Counted from the stretch's first letter, positions 1 to 8,439 are shown. The stretch is DNA of 64,000 nucleotides from Brevundimonas sp. (GCF_030682035.1 NZ_JAUXQZ010000016.1:1-64000), one strand, 5' to 3'. Notes: generated from the letters alone by a model not told the origin. Numbers and translations are program-made.

Positions 1-609
1 CAGCGGGTTCACTGCAGCGCCCATGTCGGTGTACATGTCGACGGCCAGGCCCACGGTACGGAACTTCGTGCCCTTGACGTCTTCGACCTTGGAAATGGGT
101 TTCTTGAACCAGCCGAACGGCTGGGTCGGCATGGGGCCATACAGGTAGGACACCACGTCCATGTTGATCGACTTGTAGATCTCTTCCAGCAGGGCCTTGC
201 CGCCGCCATAGTTGTGCCAGGCCAGCAGCATGTTGGGGTCCATGCCGAAGGACGGGCCGGAACCCCACAGCGCGAGCGCCGAATTCTTGCCGTAGTGGTA
301 AGCCACCACGCCGTGGCCGCCGTCCAGCGTGCCCTTGTTGACGGCTTCGAGCAGCTGGAACGCAGGAACCACAGCGCCTGCAGGCAGCACTTCGATTTTC
401 AGCTTGCCGCTCGCCATGTCATTGACTTTTTTCGCGAAATCGGACGCGTACTCGTGAAAGATGTCTTTCGATGGCCAGGTGCTCTGGAAGCGCAGAGTGG
501 TGGCCGTCTGGGCAGTGGCCAGCATCGGGGCGGACATGGCGCCTGCGCCGGCTGCGACTGCAGCGCCCTTGAGCAGGCTGCGGCGGCGGGGGGTCTTGAT
601 ATCGGTCAT
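1..609 (-). CDS. TRAP transporter substrate-binding protein, DctP family (3' end outside window)
   Basis: Periplasmic solute receptor of a TRAP (tripartite ATP-independent) carrier. The first 203 codons lie in the window and the gene runs off the left edge. The N terminus has a twin-arginine-like signal (RRRSLLKG) and an Ala-rich hydrophobic stretch ending near ATAQT, followed by the family-typical TLRFQSTWPSKD start of the mature protein. Downstream, LEAVNKGTLDGGHGV and VKGTKFRTVG match the conserved binding-protein body. The start at 609 is supported by AGGAGA about 6 bases upstream. The ligand cannot be deduced; family members bind carboxylates, often organic acids. The membrane subunits would lie outside the window. 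Confidence 0.85.
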   Translation of the reverse strand, partial: MTDIKTPRRRSLLKGAAVAAGAGAMSAPMLATAQTATTLRFQSTWPSKDIFHEYASDFAKKVNDMASGKLKIEVLPAGAVVPAFQLLEAVNKGTLDGGHGVVAYHYGKNSALALWGSGPSFGMDPNMLLAWHNYGGGKALLEEIYKSINMDVVSYLYGPMPTQPFGWFKKPISKVEDVKGTKFRTVGLAVDMYTDMGAAVNPL

Positions 610-1010
610 GATTTGTCTCCTGGTGTGAAAAAACGTTAGCAAGCTATCTTTCTCCATTGAGGCTTGGCATGAAAGAGGGTTTTTACCAACGGGGCGCTGG
701 CGATTGCATCTAATTGGGGTGAAACTGTTTATCGGTGGCGTGGGCTCGCCCGGGCTGTCAGCTTTTCGTCAAGGTTTGACAGCGGCAGCGCCTGTCGCCG
801 CGCAACTCTGGTGCGGTCGCTGCGTGGCCTGCAGGTTTACGGCATGTTTGGCCTTCAGCCCATGGGGGGAAAGCGCAGCCAGCTATAAAAACAATAGCAT
901 GGGAAGCGACCACGCTTGCCGCAGCGCGCGCCGCAATGTCGCGGGCAGGGCCTGCTGCCACCGGCCTAAACTTGCATGCGCCCCGTCTCACCTGCCAACC
1001 TGGAATTGTC
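610..1010. other. intergenic region between divergent genes
   Basis: About 400 bases separate the divergent TRAP binding protein and the persulfide dioxygenase gene. It must hold both promoters, but no convincing -35/-10 pair was picked out. It also holds a reverse-oriented copy of the interspersed repeat CR1. Short open frames here lack ribosome sites and family features. Confidence 0.6.
843..900 (-). repeat. CR1 interspersed repeat, copy A
   Basis: Read on the minus strand this contains CTATTGTTTTTATAGCTGGC and then CATGGGCTGAAGGCC. It is closely similar to the copy at 46774-46838 (TTTTTATAGCTGCCTGCGC, CATGGGCTGAAGCCC). Confidence 0.7.
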
Positions 1011-2132
1011 ATGAAACCGCTGCAACTTTTTGATCCCGCATCCAGCACCTACAGCTACCTGTTGTTTGACGCTGCCACGCGCGAGGCGCTGTTCATCGAT
1101 CCGGTGGACAGCCAGCTCGAACGAGACCTGGCGCTGCTTCGCGACTATGCCCTGACCCTGGTGTGGACCGTGGAAACCCATGCGCATGCCGACCACATCA
1201 CCAGCGCGGGACAACTGGTCGAACACACCGGCGCCCGGAGTGCCGCGCCGGAAGGCTGCGGCATCATGACCGCCGCCAGCCAGCTTGGCGACGGTGATGT
1301 GCTGCGCTTCGGCAGCGAGCAGGTCCGCGTCATCCATACGCCCGGCCACACCGCGGGCAGTGTGAGCTACCTGTGGCGCCAGCACGTGTTCACCGGCGAC
1401 ACGCTGCTGATCAATGGTTGCGGCCGCACCGATTTCCAGTCGGGCAGCGCCGAGGCGCTGTATCGCAGCATCACGCAGCGGCTGTTCAGCCTGCCGGATG
1501 ACACCGTGGTCTGGCCGGGCCACGACTACCAGGGCCGCACCCATTCCACGATTGCTGCCGAGAAGGCCGGCAACACGCGTATTGCCGGCAAAAGCCTGGC
1601 GGAGTTCGTGGCCACCATGACCCAGCTCAAGTTGCCGCGGCCGGCCCGCATGGACGAAGCGCTGCCTGCGAACCAGAACTCGGGCCTGGGTGTGGGCCGC
1701 CAGGACGCCGACGGCGCGGCATTGCTGGACGTCCAGCCTGCCGAGGGTTATGCCGGCAATGTGTCGCCCGAGCTGGCGAACCAGTGGTGGCAGGACGGCG
1801 AGGCGGTGCTGATCGACGTGCGCACCGATGCCGAGCGGGAATGGGTCGGCTTTGTGCCGGGCGCGGTCGCGCTGGCCTGGAAACAATGGCCGGGCATGGC
1901 GCTGAATCCGCAGTTCGACGAAGCGCTGAAGGCTGCGGTGCCGGCCGGTGGCAAGGCTGTGATGTTGTGCCGCAGCGGGGTGCGCTCGATTGCCGCGGCA
2001 AAACGCGCGGCCGAGCTGGGCCTGGAGGCCTACAACATCCTCGAGGGTTTTGAGGGTGACCCGGACGACCAGGCGCACCGCGGCGCGCGCGGCGGCTGGC
2101 GCTTTCGCGGGCTGCCGTGGCGGCAGAATTAG
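1011..2132 (+). CDS. persulfide dioxygenase-rhodanese fusion protein
   Basis: Predicted to oxidise glutathione persulfide (ETHE1-type metallo-beta-lactamase fold) and to transfer sulfane sulfur (rhodanese domain), so a sulfide detoxification enzyme, probably cytoplasmic. Of 373 residues, roughly 1-230 are the dioxygenase domain with the iron-site motif HAHADH (57-62) and the ETHE1-typical GCGRTDFQSG. Roughly 255-370 are a rhodanese domain with VLIDVRTDAE and an active-site loop beginning CRSGVRS. The same domain order is known in natural PDO-rhodanese fusions of Burkholderiales. The ATG at 1011 was chosen because the family begins at MKPLQLFDP; an in-frame upstream start at 936 would add 25 unlikely residues. 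The stop codon overlaps the first unit of a tandem repeat. Confidence 0.88.
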   Translation: MKPLQLFDPASSTYSYLLFDAATREALFIDPVDSQLERDLALLRDYALTLVWTVETHAHADHITSAGQLVEHTGARSAAPEGCGIMTAASQLGDGDVLRFGSEQVRVIHTPGHTAGSVSYLWRQHVFTGDTLLINGCGRTDFQSGSAEALYRSITQRLFSLPDDTVVWPGHDYQGRTHSTIAAEKAGNTRIAGKSLAEFVATMTQLKLPRPARMDEALPANQNSGLGVGRQDADGAALLDVQPAEGYAGNVSPELANQWWQDGEAVLIDVRTDAEREWVGFVPGAVALAWKQWPGMALNPQFDEALKAAVPAGGKAVMLCRSGVRSIAAAKRAAELGLEAYNILEGFEGDPDDQAHRGARGGWRFRGLPWRQN

Positions 2133-2421
2133 AGCCCCCACGTTCGCGCACTGCGTGTCGCTCTCTGCCCCCCGAGGGGGCGCATTTTCCCTTGGGGCGG
2201 CCCGGCGGGAAACTGGAGCCCCCACGTTCGCGCACTGCGTGTCGCTCTCTGCCCCCCGAGGGGGCGCATTTCCCTTGGGGCGGCCCGGCGGGAAACTGGA
2301 GCCCCCACGTTCGCGCACTGCGTGTCGCTCTCTGCCCCCCGAGGGGGGCGCATTTTCCCTTGGGGCGGCCCGGCGGGAAAACTGGAGCCCCCACGTTCGC
2401 GCACTGCGTGTCGCTCTCTGC
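2132..2421. repeat. tandem repeat, 83-86 bp unit, about 3.4 copies
   Basis: Units start at 2132, 2216, 2299 and 2385 with GAGCCCCCACGTTCGCGCAC and are nearly identical, differing by 1-3 bases in length in homopolymer runs of C, G, T and A. The fourth unit stops after about 37 bases. Each full unit contains an inverted pair (CCCCCGAGGGGG) and a second GC-rich half, CTTGGGGCGGCCCGGCGGGAAA. The first unit begins on the stop codon of the upstream gene. Between the array and 2649 there is only a short REP-like piece (GTCCTGAGCTTGTCAAAGGA near 2513-2532) and no gene. Confidence 0.9.
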
Positions 2422-2649
2422 ACCTTGCAGGCCGCCGCTCGCCGGATGCTTCGCTTCCGGCCCCTGCTTGACAAGAGATGCCCCCCCAGTTCGCTTCCTT
2501 TTTCTCCGTTCGTCCTGAGCTTGTCAAAGGATGCTCCCCGGGGCGGCGCTGCGCCTGCGGGGCCGCGGCCCCTGCCTGAAAAATACAATCCCCGGCCGCG
2601 CATCGACGTGCCCTGAGACAGCGAAGCCCGGTTCACATAAACTGAAGTC

Positions 2650-3954
2650 ATGAACCACGACAGCCTGCTCAAACGCATCGAATCCAAACGCGACGAGGTG
2701 GTGGCCCTCACGCAAGACCTGGTGCGCATCCCGACGACCAATCCGCCCGGTGACGCCTACGAAGCCTGTGCCCGCCTGCTGGGCGAGCGGCTGGCAAAAC
2801 GCGGCTTTGCGGTGGAATACATACGCGCCAATGGCGCGCCGGGCGACCGCGATTCACATCCGCGCATCAATGTCGTGGCGCGTTACGACGGTCAGCCCGG
2901 CGGCGAGTGTGTGCATTTCAACAGCCACATCGATGTCGTCGAGGCCGGCTCCGGCTGGACCACCGCGCCCTTCGGCGGCGAGGTCCGGGACGGCAAGGTG
3001 TATGGCCGCGGCACCTGCGACATGAAAGGCGGGCTGGCCTCCAGCGTGATCGCCTGCGAGGCGATTCTCGAGGAAGGCCTGCCGTTTGCCGGCGCGCTGG
3101 AAATTTCGGGCACGGTGGACGAGGAGTCGGGCGGGTTTGCCGGCGTGGGCTACCTCGCCGAGCGCGGCTATTTCACGAAACCGCGCGTACACCATGTGAT
3201 CATCCCGGAGCCGCTGGGCGTGGACCGCATCTGCCTGGGCCACCGCGGCGTCTGGTGGGGCGAAGTCGAAACCCGGGGCCGCATCGCCCATGGCTCCATG
3301 CCCTTTCTGGGCGACAGCGCGATCAACCACATGAGCGCCTTCATTCACCTGCTGGAAACACAGCTGCAGCCGCGCCTGTCGCAGCGCCACACGGCCGAAC
3401 CGGTGGAGCCGCCCGGCGCGCGGGTCAGCACGCTGAACATCAACAGCCTGCATGGCGGCCAGGTCGAGCAGATGTTCTCCATGGATGCGCTGAACCGGCC
3501 GACCGGCGACCTGCCTTCGCCGGTGGTGGCGCATTCCTGCCGCGCGGTGCTGGACCGGCGCTTCATCGCCGAGGAAAACCTCGATGCGGTCAAGGCAGAA
3601 ATCGTGGCCATGCTCGACGAGCTCAAGCGCAGCCGCCCGGGCTTCGACTACGGCGTGCGCGACATCATGAGTTTTGTGCCGACGGCCACACCCAGGGACG
3701 CGCCGGTGGTGCTGGCCACCGCGCGTGCGATCGCCCGCGTGCTGGGCCGCGAGGCCAGCTACATTTCCAGCCCGGGCACCTACGACCAGAAGCACATCGT
3801 GCGCACCGGCAAGCTCGATGCCTGTATCGCCTACGGCCCCGGCATTCTCGATCTGGCGCATCAGCCCGATGAATATGTGGGCATCCAGGAACTGGTCGAC
3901 AGCGCAAAAATCATGGCGCTGGCGGCATTGAGCCTGACCGGCAGTCGACCATAA
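2650..3954 (+). CDS. M20 family metallopeptidase (ArgE/DapE-type deacylase)
   Basis: Zinc-dependent amidohydrolase of the M20 family, 434 residues and full length. Visible family landmarks are the metal and catalytic segment HIDVVE, GRGTCDMKGG, the catalytic glutamate in DEESGG, the metal ligand region IPEPLG, and HGSMP in the dimerisation part. ArgE/DapE relatives deacylate N-acylated amino acids; the substrate here cannot be named. It stands alone between the tandem repeat and the quorum-sensing locus on the same strand as the synthase, so no operon partner points to a pathway. It is not obviously a housekeeping argE or dapE, because no arginine or lysine genes are nearby. Confidence 0.85.
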   Translation: MNHDSLLKRIESKRDEVVALTQDLVRIPTTNPPGDAYEACARLLGERLAKRGFAVEYIRANGAPGDRDSHPRINVVARYDGQPGGECVHFNSHIDVVEAGSGWTTAPFGGEVRDGKVYGRGTCDMKGGLASSVIACEAILEEGLPFAGALEISGTVDEESGGFAGVGYLAERGYFTKPRVHHVIIPEPLGVDRICLGHRGVWWGEVETRGRIAHGSMPFLGDSAINHMSAFIHLLETQLQPRLSQRHTAEPVEPPGARVSTLNINSLHGGQVEQMFSMDALNRPTGDLPSPVVAHSCRAVLDRRFIAEENLDAVKAEIVAMLDELKRSRPGFDYGVRDIMSFVPTATPRDAPVVLATARAIARVLGREASYISSPGTYDQKHIVRTGKLDACIAYGPGILDLAHQPDEYVGIQELVDSAKIMALAALSLTGSRP

Positions 3955-4025
3955 GCACTGCCGGGGTAATACGAAAGGTATTGGTTCTGGGGCCTTTGGG
4001 CAAGCGTGAAATATTTTGCTAAAAC

Positions 4026-4049
4026 ACCCCTGTCAATATTGACAGGGGT
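4026..4049. promoter_or_regulatory. 24-bp perfect palindrome upstream of the autoinducer synthase (lux-box-like)
   Basis: ACCCCTGTCAAT followed directly by its exact reverse complement. Its core CTGTCAA-TA-TTGACAG (4030-4045) has the same arms and 2-base spacer as the site at 7784-7799. It lies 60-83 bases upstream of the synthase ATG. There is no T-run after it in either direction, so it is a poor terminator and a better operator. The shape, a roughly 20-bp dyad with CTG outer halves, resembles boxes bound by LuxR-type HTH proteins. That assignment is an inference. Confidence 0.6.
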
Positions 4050-4108
4050 CGTGCCTGTGAATTTGTCAATTTCATTTTCAATGGTGTTACTTTTTCACAA
4101 GGTGCACC

Positions 4109-5374
4109 ATGCAACTCGAATTTCCCGAGCGAATTTCTTCGCAAACCGTTACAAAAACCGCAGTTAATCCCGCACTCTCCAGTCATCTGCGGGAACGCAT
4201 ACGCCGCGAGTTCCTGCCGCGTTGGGAGCAACAGGTCGGAGGGCGCTTCATCCTGCATGGCCGGACCCCGGGTCCGGATGCGGTGCGCCTGGACGGCAAC
4301 GACTACCTCAGCGTGACCGGCCATCCGGACATCGTCGGTGCCCAGGTCGCGGCCCTGCGGCACGACCGGGAGTTCGTGATCCAGTCAGGGGTGTTTGTGC
4401 ACGGCGAACACCCGACCCGCGTGCTTGAAAATTCGCTGGCCCGATGGGTCGGCAAGGAAGACGGATTTGTCTGCCAGTCCGGCTACGCTGCCAATGTCGG
4501 CCTGCTGCAGTCGATTGCCGACGCGCAGACACCGGTGTACCTGGACACACTCGCGCACACCTCGCTGTGGGAAGGCGCCCACGCCGCGCGGGCGCCCGCC
4601 CACGCCTTCCGGCACAACGATCCGGCCAACCTCGAGCGCATGCTGGCGCGTCACGGCCAGGGGGTGGTGGTGGTGGATTCGGTCTACAGCACCACCGGCG
4701 CGCTGTGCCCGCTGCGCGAGTTGCTGGATGTCGCCGAGCGGCACGGCTGCATGGTGGTGGTGGACGAGTCCCATTCGCTGGGGACGCACGGTCCCGGGGG
4801 GCGCGGCCTGTGCGCGGAACTCGGGGTCACCGACCGGGTGCACTTCATCACGGCCAGCCTGGCCAAGGCCTTTGCGGGGCGCGGCGGCTTCTTCACTGCG
4901 CCGGCGGAGTTGCGTTACTACATCCTGAGCTCCAGCTTTCCCAACATCTTCAGCTCCTGCCTGTTGCCGCACGAAATTGCTGGACTGGGCGCCACGCTGG
5001 CGGTGATCGGCCAGCGCGATGCGCAGCGCGAGCGCCTGCGCAGCCACACCCGGCGCCTGCGCGCCAGCCTGTCCGACATGGGTTATCCCATCCACCAGGG
5101 GACCGAGCAGATCATTTCGCTGGAGGCCGGAACCGAACCCGACACCATGGTGCTGCGCGACCATCTGGAAGAACGGGGCGTGTTCGGCGCGGTGTTTTGT
5201 GCGCCCGCCACCAGCCGCAACCGCGCCATGGTGCGGCTGACCTTGCATGCAGCGCTGACCGACGCAGAGCTGAACCATGTGGAGGCGGTGGCGCGCGAGG
5301 TCGCGCCGCTGGTCAAACCCTGGGACTGGCCGATCGCCCGGCGCGCGCGCGCCGCGCACGCCGCCCAAGCCTAG
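4109..5374 (+). CDS. CqsA/LqsA/JqsA-type autoinducer synthase (PLP-dependent alpha-oxoamine synthase)
   Basis: Pyridoxal-phosphate enzyme of the alpha-oxoamine synthase family, 421 residues. The family includes CqsA (CAI-1), LqsA (LAI-1) and JqsA, which make alpha-hydroxyketone signals from acyl-CoA and an amino donor. Evidence: LDGNDYLSVTGHP near 61, the VHGEHPTRVLE segment typical of the CqsA branch (about 97-107), the cofactor-contacting VVVDESHSLG (D219, H222), and the Schiff-base lysine K253 in ITASLAKAFAGRGG. The neighbours are a matching response regulator and sensor kinase, which argues against a 2-amino-3-ketobutyrate ligase or 8-amino-7-oxononanoate synthase. A palindrome lies upstream (4026-4049). 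Its stop codon overlaps the stop of the convergent regulator gene in a single CTAG. Confidence 0.85.
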   Translation: MQLEFPERISSQTVTKTAVNPALSSHLRERIRREFLPRWEQQVGGRFILHGRTPGPDAVRLDGNDYLSVTGHPDIVGAQVAALRHDREFVIQSGVFVHGEHPTRVLENSLARWVGKEDGFVCQSGYAANVGLLQSIADAQTPVYLDTLAHTSLWEGAHAARAPAHAFRHNDPANLERMLARHGQGVVVVDSVYSTTGALCPLRELLDVAERHGCMVVVDESHSLGTHGPGGRGLCAELGVTDRVHFITASLAKAFAGRGGFFTAPAELRYYILSSSFPNIFSSCLLPHEIAGLGATLAVIGQRDAQRERLRSHTRRLRASLSDMGYPIHQGTEQIISLEAGTEPDTMVLRDHLEERGVFGAVFCAPATSRNRAMVRLTLHAALTDAELNHVEAVAREVAPLVKPWDWPIARRARAAHAAQA

Positions 5375-6354
5375 TCCTGCACCTTGCGCGGTCCGACCTT
5401 TTTAAGCCAATGTTTGTAGCCGGTCCATCCCCGCTCGCTGGCCGCAAGCTCCAAGGGGAAGAGCGCCGCCAGCACCGAACCATCATGGCCCACCGAAAAC
5501 GCCGGCAGCAGCCGGGGTGGCGTGCTGTGGCCGAGCGCCTGCTGCAGCTCCAGGTCCACCAGGTGGCGGCCCTCCCGGATACCGGCCGCCGCCGCCGGAT
5601 CGACGCCTTGCGTCTCGGCCAGTTCGGCCAGCTCGGTCAGGCCGGCGGCAGGCTCCAGTTGCAGCCAGCTGACCCCGCCGTCGGCATCCATGCCGAGGAC
5701 GCCGAAGGGTTGCCCGATCACCACATGCTCCACCCAGTGACTGTCGGCCAGGGCGCTCAGTTGCCGGGCCACCGACGGCACCTGCAGCAGCGCATGTTGC
5801 GGTTGGGTCAGCGCGGCACGCCAGGTCTGCGAATGCCGCAGCTGCGGCCGGTCCAGCATGCGCTGCACCACCGAGACCAGGTGTTGCGAAATGTCGGGCG
5901 TCTGTTTGGCGATGAACTGGTCGATCAGCCCCCGGTTGAAGGCGCTGACCGCCACATGTTCGTCGGCCTGCCCGGTGAGCAGAATCCGCCCGCCCGGCCA
6001 GTCCGTGAGTTCGGACAGGGCCTGCAGGCCGTCCATGCCGGGCATCGCATAGTCGAAAACGCAGACCTGGCTGAGGTCGTAACGCTGGTCCTGCGCGGCC
6101 CAGTACTGCAGGATTTGCGGAATCAGCGGGCTGCCCGCGCGCCAGTTGTCGATGATCTCCTGCTGGGCCCAGGCATCGGCCTCCCACAGGGGCGGCTCCT
6201 GCTGCAACTGGTTGATGCAGGTCTGGGGCCGCAGGTAGAGCTTGATGTGCCATTGCCGCGGCAACACCATGGCCAGCATTTCGAGATAGTCGGGATCATC
6301 ATCGAGAAAAACGATGGCGCCGGGGCGGTGAAACAGTGGAAAGCTCATGGGCAA
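5371..6354 (-). CDS. LqsR/JqsR-like response regulator
   Basis: A 327-residue protein with an N-terminal receiver domain: acidic pocket FLDDD (17-20), phospho-acceptor D101 in VFDYAMPGMDG, then ILLTG and a conserved-type lysine in QFIAK. The gap between the acidic pocket and D101 is unusually long because of an insertion rich in acidic and aromatic residues (QEPPLWEADAWAQQE). This resembles the LqsR family as I know it. The C-terminal half has no recognisable DNA-binding domain. It is 12 bases downstream of the kinase gene on the same strand, so the two are probably one transcript. It probably relays the signal sensed by the kinase. Confidence 0.78.
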   Translation of the reverse strand: MPMSFPLFHRPGAIVFLDDDPDYLEMLAMVLPRQWHIKLYLRPQTCINQLQQEPPLWEADAWAQQEIIDNWRAGSPLIPQILQYWAAQDQRYDLSQVCVFDYAMPGMDGLQALSELTDWPGGRILLTGQADEHVAVSAFNRGLIDQFIAKQTPDISQHLVSVVQRMLDRPQLRHSQTWRAALTQPQHALLQVPSVARQLSALADSHWVEHVVIGQPFGVLGMDADGGVSWLQLEPAAGLTELAELAETQGVDPAAAAGIREGRHLVDLELQQALGHSTPPRLLPAFSVGHDGSVLAALFPLELAASERGWTGYKHWLKKVGPRKVQD

Positions 6355-6366
6355 TGGACGGGTTGG

Positions 6367-7716
6367 TCAGGGCCTGAACAGGCCCTCGTGGACAGGCGCC
6401 AGTTCGATGATGAAGACGGCGCCGCGGCCGGGTTCGGACTTCACGCGTATGGTTCCGCCGGCCCCCTGCACCACCTGCTGGCAAAAGGCCAGCCCCAGGC
6501 CGTGACCGGTGCCGTGGTCGGTGGAGAAAAAGGGCTCGAAGATGCGGGCCTGCAGTTCGGGCGGGATGCCGACACCCTGGTCGGTGACCACGATGCGCCC
6601 GGCGCCGTTGAGCACGCCCACTTCGATGCGCAGGTCCCCGGGTTTGGGCGCCGAGCTGACGGCTGCCAGCGAACGGAAGGCGTTTTTCAGCAGGTTGTTG
6701 ATCACCTGGGCAAACAGCCGGTAGGACGACTCGAAGGAAAAATCCTTGCGCAGCACCAGGGTGACACTCTCGCGCTCGCGCGAGTTGCGGTAGGGGTAGT
6801 CCTTGACCACGTTGCGCAGCAGCGCGGCAGCCGACACGGTCTCCCGGTGCATCGGCAGGCGCAGCAGGCTGGCATTGGCGATCTGCGTGTCGATTTGCTG
6901 GTTCATGTTGCGCACCAGGCCGTGCAGACGCACCACCAGCTGGTCCAGCCGCTGCGCGCCATCGGCTTCCCTGCCGGCCTGGTTCTCGTTGCGCAGGGCG
7001 TCGCCGATCAGCGAGATGGTGGCCAGCGGGGTACGCAATTCGTGGGCCATGATTCCCATGGTGGTCAGCGTGTACTGCAGGTGCTCGCGCCGCAGGTTGG
7101 CCGACGACAGGCCCAGCAGCAGGGCACTGGACCAGCAGAAAGTGATGACCACCGCGTTGATGGTCCATTGCTGCGGGTCCATGGGGGCCACCGTCGGCCC
7201 GAACAGATGGAACAGTGTCCCGGCCAGCAACACGCCGGTGACCGAGCCCAGCGTGGCGACCCGCCAGTCGGTCAGGTGGTAATAAATCAGCAGCATCGCG
7301 CAAAAGCTGGCGAGCCAGACCGTGTTGCCGCTGTTGCAGAGATACATCCAGCTGAAAAACAAGGGCAGCTGCAGCCAGGTCACCAGGGTGAAGACGCGGG
7401 CCGAGAGTTTGCTGGACGGGTCGTTGGCGATGCTCTCGGAGATCAGCAGCAAGCCCAGGGCGCCCATCACCGCGCGCAGGCCGGGGTGCTCGTAGGGCTG
7501 GGGCAACCAGTGGCCCCAGATCCAGCCGAACAGCGGATGGCCCACCAGCGTGAACAGCCCGAGCCAGCGCAAACGCCAGGGCGATGGGTGCAAAATAAGC
7601 ACCATCTGCTCCTGCAGTTCGGCCCTGATCCGCGCCGACAGGCGACCCGACAGGCCCGAGTAACGCCAGGCCGCGCCAATCATCCGCTTGATCCTGGCAG
7701 GTACTCCGGAGGTCAT
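6367..7716 (-). CDS. LqsS/CqsS-like membrane sensor histidine kinase
   Basis: 449 residues with about six hydrophobic segments in the first 205 (for example 51-70, 108-126, 133-148, 152-172, 184-204). Then come a HisKA domain with phospho-acceptor H225 in MAHELRTP, an N-box INNLLKNAFRSL (N340/N341/N345) and HATPase glycine boxes VTDQGVGIPP and GTGHGLGLAF. A six-helix sensor directly joined to the kinase core, without a PAS domain, is the arrangement of CqsS and LqsS. Unlike CqsS there is no fused receiver; the receiver is the separate next gene. The ATG at 7716 follows a GGAGG-free leader, and ATG 7734 or GTG 7752 are alternatives. It is divergent from the luxR-like gene 57 bases away. Confidence 0.8.
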   Translation of the reverse strand: MTSGVPARIKRMIGAAWRYSGLSGRLSARIRAELQEQMVLILHPSPWRLRWLGLFTLVGHPLFGWIWGHWLPQPYEHPGLRAVMGALGLLLISESIANDPSSKLSARVFTLVTWLQLPLFFSWMYLCNSGNTVWLASFCAMLLIYYHLTDWRVATLGSVTGVLLAGTLFHLFGPTVAPMDPQQWTINAVVITFCWSSALLLGLSSANLRREHLQYTLTTMGIMAHELRTPLATISLIGDALRNENQAGREADGAQRLDQLVVRLHGLVRNMNQQIDTQIANASLLRLPMHRETVSAAALLRNVVKDYPYRNSRERESVTLVLRKDFSFESSYRLFAQVINNLLKNAFRSLAAVSSAPKPGDLRIEVGVLNGAGRIVVTDQGVGIPPELQARIFEPFFSTDHGTGHGLGLAFCQQVVQGAGGTIRVKSEPGRGAVFIIELAPVHEGLFRP

Positions 7717-7773
7717 GAATAGGTCTTGGAACATCGCTCGACACATTGTCACAGTTCTGGAGAAAAACCGAAT

Positions 7774-8439
7774 ATGCCATCACCTGTCAACTTTGACAGT
7801 ATTACGCTGGACAGCATGCTGGCAGACTGGATTTCCGCCTTGCGTGAATATGCGGTCGAGGCGGTGGTGGTGCTCGGCCCCGACCCCTTCGGGCAGCGCC
7901 AGGACCGGGTGGTCGCAGCGGTTCACCCCCCGCGCCTGCGCGAACCTGCCTCGGCGCTGGCCGAAAGCCAGGATTTTGGTGCGCCGTGGCGCGAATCCGA
8001 CGCGCCGCTGGTGGCCTGGCAGCACATTGCCAACTCGGACGCTGGTGGCGACCGCTGGCGACTGTTGTGGCTGGCCCACGGTTTCCAGAGTGTGGTCCGG
8101 GTCGAGTTCCCCCTGCCGTCCGGCCGCGCCTTTGAATGTTTCATGTTCAGTCCGCGCCAGTTTCATGACCGCGCCGAGGCCGCGGCGCTGGTCTGGTCAG
8201 CGCTGAACATCTGGCCGCTGTTCAAACGCACCATGGCTGCCGCCGGCAGCCCGCTGAGTCCGCGAGAAAGCGAATGCCTGGCGCTGGCCTTCGAGGGGCT
8301 CACGGCGCGCCAGACCGGCGAGCGCCTGCGCTGCACCGAACGCACCGTCAATTACCACATGGCCAATGCCATGGCCAAGCTCCGGGTGGACAACAAGATG
8401 TCGGCGATCCAGCGGGCTTGCTGGCTCGGTGTGATCTAG
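7774..8439 (+). CDS. LuxR-type HTH transcriptional regulator of the quorum-sensing locus
   Basis: 221 residues. The C-terminal 60 are a clear LuxR/FixJ HTH: LSPRESECLALAFEGLTARQ (161-180) and RCTERTVNYHMANAMAKLRV. The N-terminal 150 residues do not match the acyl-homoserine-lactone pocket signature that I know, nor a receiver domain, so the input is unknown. The start at ATG 7774 is supported by GGAG about 11 bases upstream. A CTGTCAA-N2-TTGACAG dyad sits inside codons 4-9. Divergent placement next to the kinase and the shared dyad with the synthase upstream region suggest that it controls this locus and itself. The stop codon overlaps the end of a MITE-like element. Confidence 0.8.
   Translation: MPSPVNFDSITLDSMLADWISALREYAVEAVVVLGPDPFGQRQDRVVAAVHPPRLREPASALAESQDFGAPWRESDAPLVAWQHIANSDAGGDRWRLLWLAHGFQSVVRVEFPLPSGRAFECFMFSPRQFHDRAEAAALVWSALNIWPLFKRTMAAAGSPLSPRESECLALAFEGLTARQTGERLRCTERTVNYHMANAMAKLRVDNKMSAIQRACWLGVI
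7784..7799. promoter_or_regulatory. CTGTCAA-N2-TTGACAG dyad at the start of the luxR-like gene
   Basis: CTGTCAACTTTGACAG, perfect arms of seven with a CT spacer. In the 20-base window 7782-7801 it reads ACCTG...CAGTA, close to a lux-box outline. It lies within the first codons of the regulator gene and 68-83 bases upstream of the divergent kinase start. It could repress the regulator or act on the kinase-regulator transcript. Confidence 0.55.

Noticed and set aside
2132..2421. CRISPR array
   Set aside because: Units are directly contiguous near-identical copies of 83-86 bases with no unique spacers and no cas genes.
2117..2518. Open frames on both strands through the tandem array
   Set aside because: The frames repeat because the DNA unit repeats. 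The Arg/Pro/Ser-rich peptides have no start signals and change frame where unit length changes.
4026..4049. Rho-independent terminator of the M20 peptidase gene
   Set aside because: Strong stem but no T-run on either side and no real loop. The matching dyad near the luxR-like start favours an operator.
4444..7722. A 1092-residue open frame on the plus strand across the quorum-sensing genes
   Set aside because: It is the antisense frame of the regulator and kinase genes, which have clear domains. Its product is Arg/Gln/His-rich with no family features, as expected from GC-rich antisense DNA.
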